In this document: positions 25,975 to 39,190 of the stretch, piece by piece
Layout: each line of letters begins with the position of its first letter
Numbering within the stretch: the stretch's first letter is position 1
Assembly (NCBI GenBank): GCA_028554795.2
Contig: CM068825.1
Location: 97,519,451-97,583,450 of the forward strand
Origin: Sinohyriopsis cumingii
Lineage: Eukaryota > Mollusca > Bivalvia > Unionida > Unionidae
DNA: 64,000 nt
Direction: 5' to 3'
Program-made: the position numbers and the translations under genes
The notes under the pieces: model-generated
Told to the model about the DNA's origin: nothing
What the model saw: only the letters and a program-made list of their open reading frames with translations
Databases searched by the model: none

Positions 25975-26781
25975 CTCATTCAGCCCCAGACCCGTTATCA
26001 GTATCACTGCTGCTATGCCCCAGCAGCGCTAAGCTATGTCTAGCTGCGTGTGCCCCAGAGTTTTTACCTGTTTGAAAAATTTTGTAAACATCGTGCACAT
26101 GCATTCACTCTTACCTTAATTTCTCTGCTTATATCCAATTAAAATCCAATAAAGTTTCACCATTTATTGCAAATGAATTTGTCTACACAGTGATGTATTT
26201 TTTTTCCCTATTTGTCCAAGTCTTTCACGACTTATTTATACAGAATTTACAAAATTATGTGCAACGTTTATCCGCAAGAACTCGATCATCATCGCTGTCA
26301 GCATTCTCATCTTCGGACGATTCAGTCTCAGAAACCTCTTTGTCCAAATCGAAATCTCACAAAAATATCCAACTGCCGAACATATCTTTCCTCAGCTTGC
26401 TCAGTATTTTCAAGATCAAACCCGAGAAACTCCTCATTTTTGCTCTCATCAAAAATCACTCTTACGTCCGCCATCATTTACGATTTTTCATGACCAGAAC
26501 ACGTGTAGTTAAACCGCTTTCAAAACAGGAGCCCTTAGCTTTTGAACAATTCAAATTTCCGCAAATGAAAGTAAAATCATTTCTGATTGGTTTAATAGTT
26601 GTTAGTTCTTGGAATAAACCCATTTCTAACCAATCAGAGACGTTGAATCTAACACACATTCATCACGCTTGGAGACGGGATCGGCCATTGAATGCAGTAA
26701 AAAAATCACGACTACAGGCGGGATCGGCCATTGAATGCAGAAACCGGATCACGCCTACAGACGGGATCGGGGCTTAAAGGG
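25975..26781 (-). mobile_element. piggyBac-family relic inserted in a LINE
   Basis: An 807-bp insertion flanked by TTAA (25971-25974 and 26782-26785). Ends are imperfect inverted repeats (CTCATTCAGCCCC against CCCTTTAAGCCCC read from the right). The element carries on the minus strand the start of a piggyBac transposase (26328-26474) and near its right end two copies of GGGATCGGCCATTGAATGC. It is distinct from the shorter MITE family. A 195-codon plus-strand open frame across it is antisense to the transposase remnant. Confidence 0.8.
26280..26474 (-). pseudogene. piggyBac transposase N-terminal fragment
   Basis: From an ATG at 26474 the minus strand reads MADVRVIFDESKNEEFLGFD and on to a stop at 26328. 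After a one-base shift it continues with the acidic run ESSEDENADSDDD. An acidic, Ser/Asp-rich amino terminus with a D/E-FxGF element is typical of piggyBac transposases, and the TTAA-flanked host element supports this. The catalytic DDD domain is absent. Confidence 0.65.
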
Positions 26782-26785
26782 TTAA

Positions 26786-27090
26786 TGTAATTTTAAATTT
26801 GTTAAAAATGTACATTATGTATGAACCAAGATCCATCTCAAAGAACAAGCTATATTTACCTAAACCAAATTCAGAGATTTATAAGAACAGTTCTGCTTTT
26901 TCCGGAGCCAACTTATGGAATTCCATACCACCTGATATAAATTCAGCTGACACATGCCAAGCTTTCAAAAAGCTTTTTTTGTCAACATCTACAGAAACAA
27001 TCTTGTATGTACTCATCCTCGTAGCCTTGTACAGATTTTATTATAGCACAAGTTCAATTCTCAAGTTTTCAACAGCATTTAATGTCTAAA
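26786..27090 (+). pseudogene. LINE reverse transcriptase 3' remnant, part 2
   Basis: It resumes the LINE after the piggyBac insertion. YEPRSISKNKLYLPKPNSEI followed by SGANLWNSIPPDI and CQAFKKLF is the familiar extreme C-terminus of Jockey/CR1-like LINE polymerases. The frame is open for about 90 codons and then closes near the element's 3' untranslated region. Confidence 0.8.
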
Positions 27091-30000
27091 AACAACTTAT
27101 CTTGTAAAATAAGCTGTGCATTATATATATCTCTCAAATGTCATTGTAGAAGCCCCATCTCAACTATATGTGTTTCGTAAAGTGCAGAAAAGCCCAGTGT
27201 GTGTAAATTCAACCTCTCAGCTTTCAAACTTGTATCAAATGTTGAGTAAACAGTCCTCTCATTGGTTATGATAATCAAAAATACGTAAACTTCTGTACTT
27301 TCAAACAATTAACATTAGTTAACATAATAGTCATGTCCGCATATATGTGACACTGAGGTTTCGAGTACTGCTGAATTATACGCACATAAGCGACAATTGG
27401 GTAGTAAACTAGGCTTATCGACATCGCATATGTGTGTTAGTGCGGTTCAGGAACTATTTACAGGTGGCTCTTCAATGAAGCAGTCTTAGCTAAAGGGTTA
27501 AGAAAACTCCTGCCTCAAACCATAACACATGAAGGCAGCAAACATTTCAAATCACCAGACAGCTTACAAATGAAACTGACAAATCTGAAACAACCCCTTC
27601 TCTATCACCAGTGAAACTGGTAAAGTTGAATGAAAAAAAAAAGTACACTATACAGAGGTCTTGAAAACTCTTAATCATGTGTAAATGAATGCAAATTGTT
27701 TATCTGGGACACAGAAAATCACTTATGCAGGAGTCCTCTGTATGCATGCAATAGCTGGAGGCAAATCCAAAAGCTTTTCAGTCTTGCTTCAACCACCTGA
27801 TGCGTGGGAAAATGTGTTTATCAATTGATCATTTTAGCTGTGCTGATATTTAAGATAGAATGGATGAAAGGCCTCTAGATGTACATGTTGTCATTATAAT
27901 ATCAAAAGAACATGATGCAATAACTGGATGGCAAGTTCCAAGACATCGACTAGCTGCCGAGTGATAGGAAATGTTTGGATATTTACAATGACTGAATTCA
28001 GAGCCAAAAAAGAATCAGATATGTACATGTGATCATTGTAAGAGTACATCATATGAATAAATTTAGCGTTCATTATAGTGTTCATTTCCTAGTACAGCCA
28101 AATAAGTAGTGCATGTGACCTCAAAATCAAGACAAGTCAAGACAAAAACAAATGACAAATTTAGATAAGTATTTTGGGGTTAAACGGCAAATTGACAAAG
28201 ATTGCAATGATATTCAGAAGAGTGCTAAGTTGCCAGAACTAATAGTTAGGATAGAACAGTAGCCACATGTTAAGACAGTGTGTGCCAGTCTTAGTGCTTG
28301 GAATAGGGCCTTTCCTTGAACTGACAAAAATTCAGTCAAACTCTAATAAACAAACAGGAGCTATATGTCAGTAGTGTAAAGAATTTGGAAAATTAAACTC
28401 AATGACAACCAATGGTTCTTCTCATCTGGACATTCATCCACTTCAGGTATGCCCAATATGCTTATGTGGACTGAAACTTCAGCTGGTGGGACTTCTATTT
28501 TTTACCAAAGTAGTAGTCCTGGTCTCAGAGTTTTAAAATCTTAGCTAGACCTCTGAAAAATTTTACATTATTTCTATTTAATTTTCCATATATTATTAAC
28601 CTCCACAAAGGAATATTTATACAAACAGATTTGACAAGTACTGATACTTAGGAACCAATTAATTAATGTTCTGACAAAAAGATTTTCTTCCATTATCTCA
28701 AGATAAAAAATTTCCAACAAAATAGGACAGATTTTGATTTTTATAAATCAGAGCAAGAGTGCTTATTCACAAGCTATTTTCCCCTCAAAACAAGACATAA
28801 AGCCCTTGGAAAAATAAATGGTCGGTCCCTTGCATTGGGGATATTTTGCCTCAGCAACAGCATGATAATGATGGTTATGACAATGATAACAGATGATGAT
28901 AGCAAAATAAAATTATAATTCTGTGGTGCTAATTAACTGTCAACTCATCCTTCAATACTTTTGCAATGCTGTGGTAATGTTTACTCTCCACTATATTGAT
29001 TATTGACTTCTACCTCTAGGGAATACCAGACCTACCCCCTGGAGTAGAATAAACCTCTGGATTTGGAGAAAATATATCAGGATCAGTGTTTACAACCACA
29101 TATTTATAAAAAATTTACAAAGGAACTGAAATCTCCACTGTCTTATGCTCTTTACTTTAATGTAAAAACTTACGCTACAGTGATACTGTGAAAATCTCTC
29201 ATTGTTCCATTTTTATATTTTAGGCTGATATTTGTGTTAATTAGCACAATAAATATCAGCATAAAAGATGAAAATGAAAAATGAGATTTTCATTGTATGA
29301 CTAGTGTATTCCTTACAGAATTTCTGCATCACTTTTACTCTCTTTGCACAGCAGTTGTGAATCAAAAGATATTTTAAAACATTTTTCTGGCATTTTTAAA
29401 AATCAGATTTTTGGGGAAGAAATCTGGAAATTGGAATTTTCAGATAAATTTTTTTTTTTGGAGGGGGGGAATGATCCCAAAGTAAAACAAAATAAGTGGC
29501 AGGTCTGGAATACCCATGTAATGCAACGTCACATCCTTTCCTAAAGCACCCAAAGAAAATGATTGGAAATTCAAATTCAAATTTTGAATAAAATAAAATA
29601 ACTTGTTCGTTTTGTTCAAAGCATTTGATACACTTACAAAGACAAAAAAAATAGTTGTTTGACTTTGTACTATCAAATATCGTCACATATACACATGTGC
29701 AAATATGTATCATAACCACAATGACATTAAATAAAAACAAAGTTTCTGTCTTTAAAATTAATTGGATAGTTAAATATAGATTAATTAGAGGCAATCTTTA
29801 CGACTCTATAGTTCAGTAGGGGGGTTTGAAAGTAAACAAGTGTTATTTGTGTTGATCTTTGCACTCACTAGAAACTGCATGATGATGTTCAAACTACACT
29901 GTTAGATTCTCAGACTTTGTCATAAGATCTGCTGGTCTCTAAAAAAAATAGAATATACATCACAACTGGGACTGACCATTTCACTGGAGGAGGTGGGGGC

Positions 30001-32526
30001 AACAACACAATAGTTTAAACTCTAATGGCAATGTTACAGGCAATACAACAGTAATAAACTTCTGTCCAGTATGGTGTTATAACTTCATGAGTATGTCATG
30101 GACTCTTCAAATGGTAATCAAATTTTCAAACCTTGTATTTTAACGACTGTTCCCCTCCTCATCGGATACCTTACTTATACAGCCTCAAGAAACAAAGAGA
30201 CCATCTCTTGTGAGAGGACATCATATCACTTGCCATTTCCTCATGCCAAGGAAATGGGAGACAATTTACTTTCCCAAGGATACAGAGCCAACCAACCAAG
30301 GTTGGACTGGGCAATTTATGAACCTTTGAACTTGGATTACAAGTCCTATATTCTATCAAAGAAGTGGCCTTATCACATGGGAACCGCTTTTTACGTTTTA
30401 TAGTTAAACCTTCAGATTGGCAATTCTGAGTACAACAACCTATTTGTGGAACATGAAGGCAATTCTTTTTTGTTTGGCTCACGACAATACTTTTGATCCA
30501 GGCTATCTTAATGCTTATATACAAGTTATACAATTTGTTTTGTCAGGAGTGACAGGTCATGGCATGCATTATTTATACATCAGGGTTTCCCTTAAATTGA
30601 CATTTTATGGAGTCCCGAGGACCCCCCACATCTGAATTTTATAGATGTTAAAAGGTCCCACTTTATAGTTTCTTCCTTAAGCTGTGTGTCTCTATATGTG
30701 TGTGTGTGTGAGAGGTCTCACTAGAATATTGGTGAAAATAGGAGTTCCATCAGCAAAAGATGCAGTCCCCTCTCACAAGTATGTTGGGCATACATAAGTA
30801 GATAAATGTCCATTATAATGCCAGGAATAAAGAAACACAAAACCTTGTCAGTTTCAGTTATTTGTAATTCTTTAAATATTTATGTATTAATATTTATATC
30901 CTGTCAGTCAATTGGGGAACATGCCACATAAAAAAAAGCTCTTTAGACAGTAATATGTTGTATCCTCCGAAACAAAAATATAGGCGAAACATCTCAATTA
31001 CAAAACAGGATCATGAATTGAATTTTCAAAACAGGATCATGAATTTAATTTTACATTTTTTGCAATGAGCATTCATGTGCTCAATCTGGAGTACTGAATT
31101 ACATTACTTCCATATTCTTCTTTTAAAGTTTGTAAATTTTTGCTTTTTTTCTGATCTGACATCTTTTGAAGTTTGCAAAGATCTATCTAATCTAACATTT
31201 TTCATCTTATAATATCCACAAGTCGCATCATAAAGTGTCTTGCTTATAATCTGGCACGATTTTCTATAAAACCATAGAGTGGTCTGCTACCTAACTGTAT
31301 TAAGAATATAATGAATCTTTGAGGTTATGTTCAAATTGATGAAACCCATCCGTTTTCTTGGAAACAAAATTGGTGATGTACACTTGCTACAAATATAAAA
31401 CAAAGAACATTCTTACAAAGCAGTGATGTTTTTAAAGTAGATTCCCAAATTCATTCAAGCAGAATAAAGAGATGAAATTAAAAATGATAAAGACAACTTT
31501 TGACCGATTTTTATTTATTTTATTTTCTAATTTACCAAAACAGCGTAATCAGTATACTGGAAAACATAAATATAATTTGTTGAAAAAAGGGTACACCACT
31601 CCCTTTATAACTCGCGAATGCACTTATAACACAGTGTCAGGCGTGGATCCCATTTTTTAAACTCGAAAATACCCCACAAATTTATTCCCATTTGTTGAAC
31701 TTCAAGAAAATCGCAATCAAAATTGGCAATGGAAACTTTGATGTATCGCTCGTTTTATCTTTGAAAATGGTAGATAGGACCTGGAAATTTTAATCAACAC
31801 TATGAAATATCAAATTTAAAAATAGCATTTTCATTTTCTTTTCAAGCAACATTCCTAGTGCACCGCAATTAACATTATGTAAGGAAATTTCGATCAATGA
31901 AAATGTCACTTACACCGAGTGGAGGCAGTCCTTTAATAAATAAATACAAATTAAATAATTTTTTTATCAATTGAAATTTGTTCTAGTTCCATCTTTTTGT
32001 TCCTTTTAAGTGTACTCGTCATAAATATAACGTGTCCTCTTGTAATTAAACGTAAAATGCATCAATCTACCGTAACAGCTATGTCCGTGAGCATTTCTCT
32101 GAGAACCTAATTAAGTGCTGACCGTGTTTTGATAAATGACTTGCGAAAGTATTTGTTGTATTGTTGCACTTAATTAAAAGCTGGCCTCCTTTGTATTATC
32201 ACGTTAATTATGTCCTGAATAATAAAAAAAAGGAGGTGGAATGAAAGAAAAGTTAAAAGGTACAAAAATCGGACTAACTTAAAATCTAGTGGCCTCTATC
32301 ATATGTTGGGTGAACTCACTTCATTTGATCAATCGAACACTGTAATAAACATTATTGTGTATGTAACAGAAACTACCTTAAATTAACCGACTCTTTCTCT
32401 GATCAAAGATAACAAGGCAGCAAAGCGAAAAGAATACTTTGTAAAAATAAAGAGCTTGATTTCACAGATACAGTCCATTGTGGGCAAGCGGGTTTCAGAG
32501 AATTCTTGAACTGGCATTTAGAGATA
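27091..32526 (-). other. ADSS intron 2, AT-rich stretch without a gene
   Basis: No domain-bearing frame was found. Minor items: a ~100-bp hairpin at 29190-29291, a short direct duplication (CAGGATCATGAATT) near 31.0 kb, and near 31.6 kb a CTCCCTTTATAACTCGCGAA-like segment related to those at 34.7 and 53.2 kb. A TGTCAGGAGTGACA motif near 30.54 kb recurs twice near 38.3 kb. Confidence 0.5.
29190..29291. repeat. ~100-bp imperfect hairpin
   Basis: GAAAATCTCTCATT at the left pairs with AATGAGATTTTC at the right, and CTGATATTTGTG pairs with CACAATAAATATCAG around a short TTAATTAG loop. Mismatches are scattered through the middle of each arm. It is probably a small fold-back repeat. Confidence 0.6.
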
Positions 32527-34154
32527 CAGTAAAACCTGTCATAAGCGACCTCTGCTATGAGCAACCACCTGTCATTTCCGACCACAATCGTAATGCATGG
32601 ATCGATTTTACTATATAAACGCTCAGTTATGAACGACCACCTGCTGAATGCGATCAGCGACCACGATTTCTTGGCAAAATATGCATTTTGACACTGCTAT
32701 GAACGACCGCATCGCCAAAAAAACCAAAACAGATTGACACCACCAACCTTAACTTAATCCTCTGTAAACACCAGAGCTCGGGATAAATGTAGTACGCAAA
32801 CAAAGTGCACATTAAATAACACTATAGTTGAACAACCATATATCAAGATAAACCCCTCTTACCATCATTTAATCCTTTGTAACAAAGACTGCATGAATAG
32901 TAAAGATTGCTCTAATAAAGTATTTAAAAAGAATTTGTCTTGCAACTCCAGTGTACGGTGTCAATTGTAAACTGCAGTAAACCAGACTAAAGTACATGTC
33001 ACTAACCGCCATTGTAGTGCCGAAGTCATGTGAATAGCCAGTAAGAGTAACATCAAAGGGAGTAATGATGGATATATGCAGTCAATTTAGAGGTTTGTAC
33101 TTTTTCTTTATCTTTATGAAAACTTACAAAACGCCGGTAGTCCTTATGTCCCAGTGAGAAATCGTTTGAAAGGGCTTCAGTGTTGGTTTGAGTACATCGT
33201 TTGTCTTTCCAGTTAATCCATAATGCCTGAAGGGTGAATGAGCTCATTGTCTTTAATACTAGTGAGAATCATTTCTGGATTTTTTTAAAATTATTTTTTA
33301 TTTCTTTTGTTAGTGTTTCACCAAGCCACCATCTGTTTACCTGGGTGCAGATGGTCGCAACCTTTGTTTATCGAGCTATAATGCTGTTGATTTAAACTTC
33401 GTCTCAGAATAAACGTATTGTTTCTTGACGAGTTAATTATGTCTTTTGGTTTCACTCATTGGTACATAATATTTATTCCACATTTCCCCAAAACCTGATC
33501 AAAACCGATGGTCTTTATAACATCATCACTAATAGCAATGGCAGAACCTCCGCTGAAAAAAGAAATGTTTTAACACTGGAAGAAAGGATTAATGTCATTG
33601 AAAGAAATCATAAAGGGGAGACCGCTCGCAAAATAGCAGTCAGCCTAAATGTCAGTAAAACGCAAGTTCAAAATGTAATCAAAGACAAGGAGTCCATTAG
33701 AAACGAATGGCAGAAAGGTGCACAAGCACAGAGGAAATATGCCACGGCACAATGGACAGTTTACAGAGACCAAACAGAGTAAAACATGTCAACAAAGAAG
33801 TATAATGGATTTCTTAAAAAAAACAAGTGAATAAGTGTATAGAATAAGACATATACATCATATCTAACTGTTCATTTTTTGTACATATTAATGTGATGTT
33901 GAAAAATAAATTTTATTCTCGTTGTTTGATAGATGTATATCTTTATTATATAAAGATATTTTGAGAGGAATGCATGCAATATTTATCAAGATTTATGAAT
34001 AAAGGATATGATACATGTACAGTGAGTATGGGTATTATTCATTTTTCAACAATGCCAACTACTGACCCTGAAAACCAGTCCATTTTCACACACCTCTTAT
34101 GAGAGACCGCTTTTGGTTGGCAGAAGGGGCGGTCTCTCATAACAGGTTTTACTG
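32527..34154 (+). mobile_element. Tigger/pogo-type DNA transposon, internally deleted
   Basis: A 1.63-kb element flanked by TA on both sides. The left end CAGTAAAACCTGTCATAAGC and the right end, read inward, CAGTAAAACCTGTTATGAG form a terminal inverted repeat of the Tigger type. Further end-like phrases (ATGAACGACC) lie just inside. It contains only the DNA-binding start of the transposase (33459-33782), so the DDE domain has been lost. Confidence 0.9.
33459..33782 (+). pseudogene. Tigger/pogo transposase, CENP-B-type HTH only
   Basis: The residues KRNVLTLEERINVIE, then GETARKIAVSLNVSKTQVQ, form the amino-terminal helix-turn-helix of Tigger/pogo transposases (related to CENP-B), including the conserved basic-to-LTLEERI opening and the recognition helix SKTQVQN. 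Translation stops about 40 residues later, where the second DNA-binding domain and DDE catalytic domain should follow. The first ~30 residues upstream of KRNV look non-homologous, so the real start may be an internal codon. Non-autonomous remnant. Confidence 0.85.
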
Positions 34155-34679
34155 TATCCTCAGGGATGATAAGAAATTTCATTATTACTTCCAATGAAAT
34201 CATGACATTAACATTGTACTAATTAAAAAAAAAAAATTGGGTTTTGATGAAGACATGTCACTAAATAAATGTTGCGTGTTGTTGAGAAAAAAAAAAAGGA
34301 ATCTTGTTTGGTGGTGTATCAACAGTTAGTCTAGTTTTCAAATTGTTGACTACCGATTTGGCAAGATACTATTAAACACCAATACAGGAACCAGACTCAT
34401 CAAGAAAACAAAAAGCAGTGATGTAATACAGATTTTTCACGTACATGTGATGGTGGTTCAAACCAGTTGGAACGATCTTTCATATGTTGGATATTTTGAA
34501 GAAAAAAAGAGTTATTTAAACAGAATAATGAACAACTTCATTAGAAAAAGCACATTATTAAAAATTATTGTCAACGTGATTGTAAAATGAGGATTCAGTC
34601 ATTAAACAGCCAAGTAAATAATGCTGCTTCCCCACCCACGGTTTTCTCTATGTCAAAGCGATTTTTGTTTCAATTTTTG

Positions 34680-34775
34680 GAGGTCCCTCGGTAACTCGCG
34701 CTTCGCTTATAGTGCAGTATATGTTTGTGGACCCCGTTGTGTGTGAGTTATCGAGGAAGAGGTGTATAATGATTA
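34680..34775 (-). repeat. Dispersed terminus-like segment, copy 1
   Basis: On the minus strand it reads CACCTCTTCCTCGATAACTC, then GGGGTCCACAAACAT, then CACTATAAGCGAAGCGCGAG. A plus-strand copy of the same order lies at 53138-53235, and a partial one near 31.6 kb. The style (CGATAACTC...CTATAAG) resembles internal ends of Tigger-like elements. Boundaries are approximate. Confidence 0.5.
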
Positions 34776-35711
34776 TGACAAAAGCATAATGGCTGGCATG
34801 TATGCATTTGACTCACAAAATACTTATCCAAATCTGTAAACGGCATTTTTATGTATCCAAATTTACAAAAGATATCTTGTCCAAGTCTTGACATAAAAGC
34901 AACAAATGGTAGTAATATTTATTATGATAGGTTTCATCATCTAATTTAACTCGAATCCTTAGCACACCATCCTTTCAAGATCATGTGCACTATACTTATT
35001 TAGCGACAATCTGAAATGAACACAATGCATAATTAATGGTAAAGCTGTACTGACGAATCGGCCATACTCATAATCGGGCTAATTATTAGAGCAAACGATA
35101 TAATCAGTATCGGCAGAAATAATTCGTGCCAATGTAAACAAATTTTCCAAAAATAAATTCAATTGTAACATTCATCTTGACATGGCTTGAATTTTAAATC
35201 AGAATTAAATAGTGGAAACCAAGGAATAAACATTTGATTTGGGTGTTAACTGAAAGACAATATATTTTTAAAAGTAAATACTTTTTAACACACTTCCCTT
35301 AAAATAACAACTGATTGTCTGCACACAACAAATTAACAATACCATTCATGCACTCATCCCAATCGCAGCACCCAACCAGCCAATGAGGTCTCATGTAGCT
35401 GTTTAGCTTCCAGCATACACATTTGCAGATATTAGCTAGTATTGCAACGCTGTTAATCAACGAATATCAGTCGCACTCTGAAGCAGCTGAACGCCGACAT
35501 AACCCCATGATACCTCAGCTGCTTCAGCGCGCAACTCGCAGCATGGTGCATGCATCCATTGAGCCACGTGGACAACTTAGTAGTAACTTACTTGATTTCA
35601 AACATTGTTTCAAGAGCATAATTTGACTGGATCATTAATATTGACTAGCGATTGTACACTATTAAATATACTACCAAGCCCATGCATGTCGAACTTGAAA
35701 CACTAAGTTTA

Positions 35712-37520
35712 GTCTGGAATTACTTCAAAGTAAATGCAGTCGACAAGTCCAAAGCAAATTGCACACCTTGCAAAGCATGCATTTCCAGAGGTGGAAAGGA
35801 TTGTAAAAACTATACGACATGAAATCTTGTCCAGCACTTGTGCTGCAAGCACATCGTCAAACATGGCCTATTTCTGGCAGATAAAAGAGAAAAGGATGCT
35901 GTGCAGTTAATCTCAGCAGCTTCAGCAACGCCTCGTACTCTGACTATTGACACCATGCTGGACCTGAAGCAGCCATTTGCATTTGACGACCCAATAGCTA
36001 TTATCTGGCACAAAGCTATTGCAGAGTTCATAACAGTAGATGTGCAACCATTTTCCGTTGTTCAAGACACTGGATTTCGATATCTGATGGTCAAGGCAGA
36101 ACCGCACTAAAAAATTCCAAGCTGGAAGTACTTTTCCACGTTTGATACCAGACGTGCACGAGGCAATAGAAAGCAAAGTACATGTTTTACTTTCTGTCCA
36201 ATCTGACCTTAGATGCATGGTCAGACCTGTCCATCGGTGTAGCCTTGTTGAGTCTTACAGCACACTGGCTGACGGAAGTCTTTCTGTGGAAACAGGTGAT
36301 TTAGCAGCAACGCTTGTCAATGAATCACACACAGGAGAATATTTGGCGAGCAAACTGGACAAATTATGCGATGAATACAACATTCCCAAAACTCCCAAGT
36401 TCTTCTGCGTGACGGAGGTGCAAACTTTACAATTACATAATTCCAACTGCTGTTTTCATACAGACTTAGCCTTGCAACAACGTAAATACTAAGTTTTATC
36501 AGTATCGTCTTTGTTGTCCAACTCATGTCACCATCTGTTGTCATAATGGCATATTAGAGATTAGCATGGCATTATGCATCAGCCATTTTGCACACATGCT
36601 GCAGCTCACTGTCAGTGATGGCATTCTGTCGCAACGAGCTGTCAAAGATGTTTTGGCGATCTTGTAAGCCAGCATGTTCCAGCACTCCATCCAAGCACAA
36701 CAGCAGCTCGAAGAGCAGCAGGAAAAATTTGCCACTGCCCATAAGAAACTCATCCAGGATGTCCAGACATGCTGGAATTCTATACACAATATGTTGGTTT
36801 TGTTATACATGTATGAACAAAAACAAGTCTTGGGGGCTTACGCCACTCTCTATTATCTTCCTAGCCTAACAGCCCAACAGTGGGTCTTGATTAACAAGAT
36901 TGTTGACACATTAGGCCCATCTGCAAACATTACCAAGGAAGTAAGTGATAGCCAAACATCAGTATCTGTCATTCTTCCTATGCTGAAATGCTCAGAATGT
37001 TGCTGGCTCAAGAGCATGAAGCGAGTCAAGGTATTCAGACAATGAACCGTGATACATTGACACCACTGAACACACGCTTTGCAGAAGTTGCCAGCAACAA
37101 GAAGCTTGTCTTGGCCACCATCTTGGATCCACAATTCAAACATCGCCTATTCAGCGAAGAATTACTTGTGACCAGATTCAAAGAATGGCTTAGAGCAGAA
37201 TGCATCTGAAACAAACGCCACTGGACCTTCAACATCGTGTCGCTGGGATTTATTTTCTGTGGCCTGTGATGAACCTGTCCGTACCATCAATGAAACAACC
37301 CATGTGGATGATACCGTTGATGCGATGCTTGAATTGTATCTGGCCAGACCTCTGTTGCCACAAGAAGAAGACATATACGACTGGTGGAATGCTCACATGT
37401 TTCAGTTCCCCATCTTGGTTTAGTGGCAAAGGCCAGACTTTTTTTAGGATTGTCATGGATCATTGCTTGGTAAGAAAGGAGAAATGTTATTGTTGCCTAA
37501 ATACAACTTACCTCAACTAG
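35712..37520 (+). pseudogene. hAT transposase relic with BED zinc finger
   Basis: Domains appear in the expected order over frameshifted pieces: a BED-type zinc finger (VWNYFKVN, CTPCKAC, then HLCCKHIVKHG, 35712-35870), the catalytic-core segment with TLTIDTML and YLMVKAEPHY-like text, an FAHMLQLTVSDGIL block, the hallmark QTCWNSIHNML near 36.77 kb, LATILDPQFKHRLF near 37.13 kb, and the C-terminal dimerisation motif WWNAHMFQFP near 37.39 kb. It resembles ZBED1-like transposases of about 600-650 residues. At least six stops or frameshifts and the internal inserted segment make it inactive. Confidence 0.85.
36420..36575 (+). repeat. Segment inside hAT, shared with 50.3 kb
   Basis: From AAACTTTACA to GGCATTATG this closely matches 50328-50480, including CCAACTGCTGTTTTC and AAATACTAAGTTTTATCAG. 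It interrupts the transposase homology between the TDGGANFT-like and FAHMLQL blocks, so it is either an insertion or an intron-like piece of this hAT lineage. Confidence 0.65.
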
Positions 37521-38380
37521 GCTTTCAATATTAACTGCAGTCAGTATACAGTGACCTCTAACTTAAGTCTTAAAGCATGTGTATTATTAATTTTATTTAT
37601 TACTGGGCTACCGTTATTAACATTTTTTAAGTCATTTATTGAAATCTAGTAATGGCAACCTGCATCACTGAACATAAGTCTAAAGACTAGCTTAATACTT
37701 AATACATATTCATTCATTTATATCTTGAACTGGCAAACCGTCAAGTTTTATCATTATTAAAGTCAAGTTTTATGTTTGTGTTATCATTGCTTTCTATAAA
37801 TAGCAATGTACTTCTTATCTAGTTTCTGTTTGTTTTTGTATCGAAGTTCAAATTCACTAGCCGCATAAAGAACCTTGTTATAACTCACATGGCAAAATAC
37901 CGGCTTGCATTACACTAAGAGGTTTATGTTTCAGAACCAGTTATTGTTATAAAACAAATAATAATGAAATAATCAGTATCTGCAATTTTATTTATCGACA
38001 ACACGCAGTATAGGCATAATCGGCAAAAAGTGACATTGGTACAGCTTTAATTTATGGGCATGAAATTGACAGATGGCATAGAAAATCCATGGGACCTGTT
38101 TTGTGAAACCTCGACCTTTTCTGCAAAGTAGAAATCGACGTGGTCAGCACTTTTTATTGCATCCTATGGGACTCTTAGACAGGGGTTTTAAAGCGTCATT
38201 TTTAATTTTATTGCATCAGTGACGCAAATTTTGTATGTGATCAGAAGCCATGTACATGATTTGTCAGGAGTGACAAGTCAAGCCATGCATTTATACATGA
38301 TTTGTCAAGAGTGACATGTCATGGCAAAGTACAAATTATAAGTATCGATTCTGTGAACAAGGCGGTATAATAGATATAGA

Positions 38381-38527
38381 GGATCTCAAATGGGCAACGA
38401 TTTAATACTGAATTTATTGAACGAGTTGAATAATGTCCAGTTTTTGTGAGCCTTGCAGAGCAAAAGCTGGACATTATTCAACGAGTTTCATAAATTTAAT
38501 ATTAAATCATTACCCATTTGAGATTCT
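38381..38527. repeat. Fold-back repeat with ~66-bp arms
   Basis: The left arm runs from GGATCTCAAATGGGCAAC to GAATAATGTCCAG; the right arm is its complement from CTGGACATTATTCAACGAG to CCCATTTGAGATTC. The loop is about 16 nt. Arms differ at a handful of positions, consistent with a MITE-like fold-back element. Confidence 0.8.
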
Positions 38528-39190
38528 TTTTATCACAGTTTTTATTTCAGTGGAAATTATTTAGAGAGAAAGAAGAACGATTAATTTCGTTTCATTCTGA
38601 CATACGGTGCATCTTTCATTTGTTGTGCATAAAATATAATCCCAAACAAAGTTGAACTAGTAAAAGTAGATTGTACATTTTTACAAATATAAATCAAATA
38701 AAAAGCTTCCATCCAAATAAACAGAACATTTTATAACAACAAAATCATTTTTCAAAACAGAATGATTAATGCTATGTGATGCCATATTGATACGGTAAAC
38801 AGCAGGCCTAGAATACGTGTTTACCTTAAAATGTCACTTGCAGAACTAAATGTTACATTGTTGTGAATATTATGTGAAATAGGATTACTGGATGCAGAAA
38901 TTCCCACATTTACTGCAATGCATTTGTGACCGGATATTTACAGTATTTGACTGGAACAATAGACTCTACAGAAGACGTAAGCAAATGTCCTTTTGAGTTG
39001 GATTTGCATCCCATATATACTGCATAAAGATGCTGTGGTTGGATAAAGTTCTGTCAACTAGGAGACCCATTTATGTCCTACTACTTCTGTGAACAGAGGT
39101 GATTATATTTACTTCTGTAAGTTAACATTTAAACCACACTTATATCCATGCTTGTATATACGGTGGATTCTATATCTATGTTACGGATAT

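Larger units (their letters stand above)
35040..38049 (+). mobile_element. hAT-superfamily DNA transposon, decayed
   Basis: A 3.0-kb element starting TAAAGCTGTAC and ending GTACAGCTTTA, an 11-bp inverted repeat. It is bounded by ATTAATGG (35032-35039) and ATTTATGG (38050-38057), an 8-bp target duplication with one mismatch, as expected of hAT. It contains one transposase relic on the plus strand and a ~150-bp internal segment found again at 50.3 kb. It lies in ADSS intron 2. Confidence 0.9.

Noticed and set aside
26190-26777. 195-codon plus-strand open frame
   Set aside because: It runs antisense to a piggyBac transposase fragment inside a TTAA-flanked element; composition and lack of a domain indicate a by-product.
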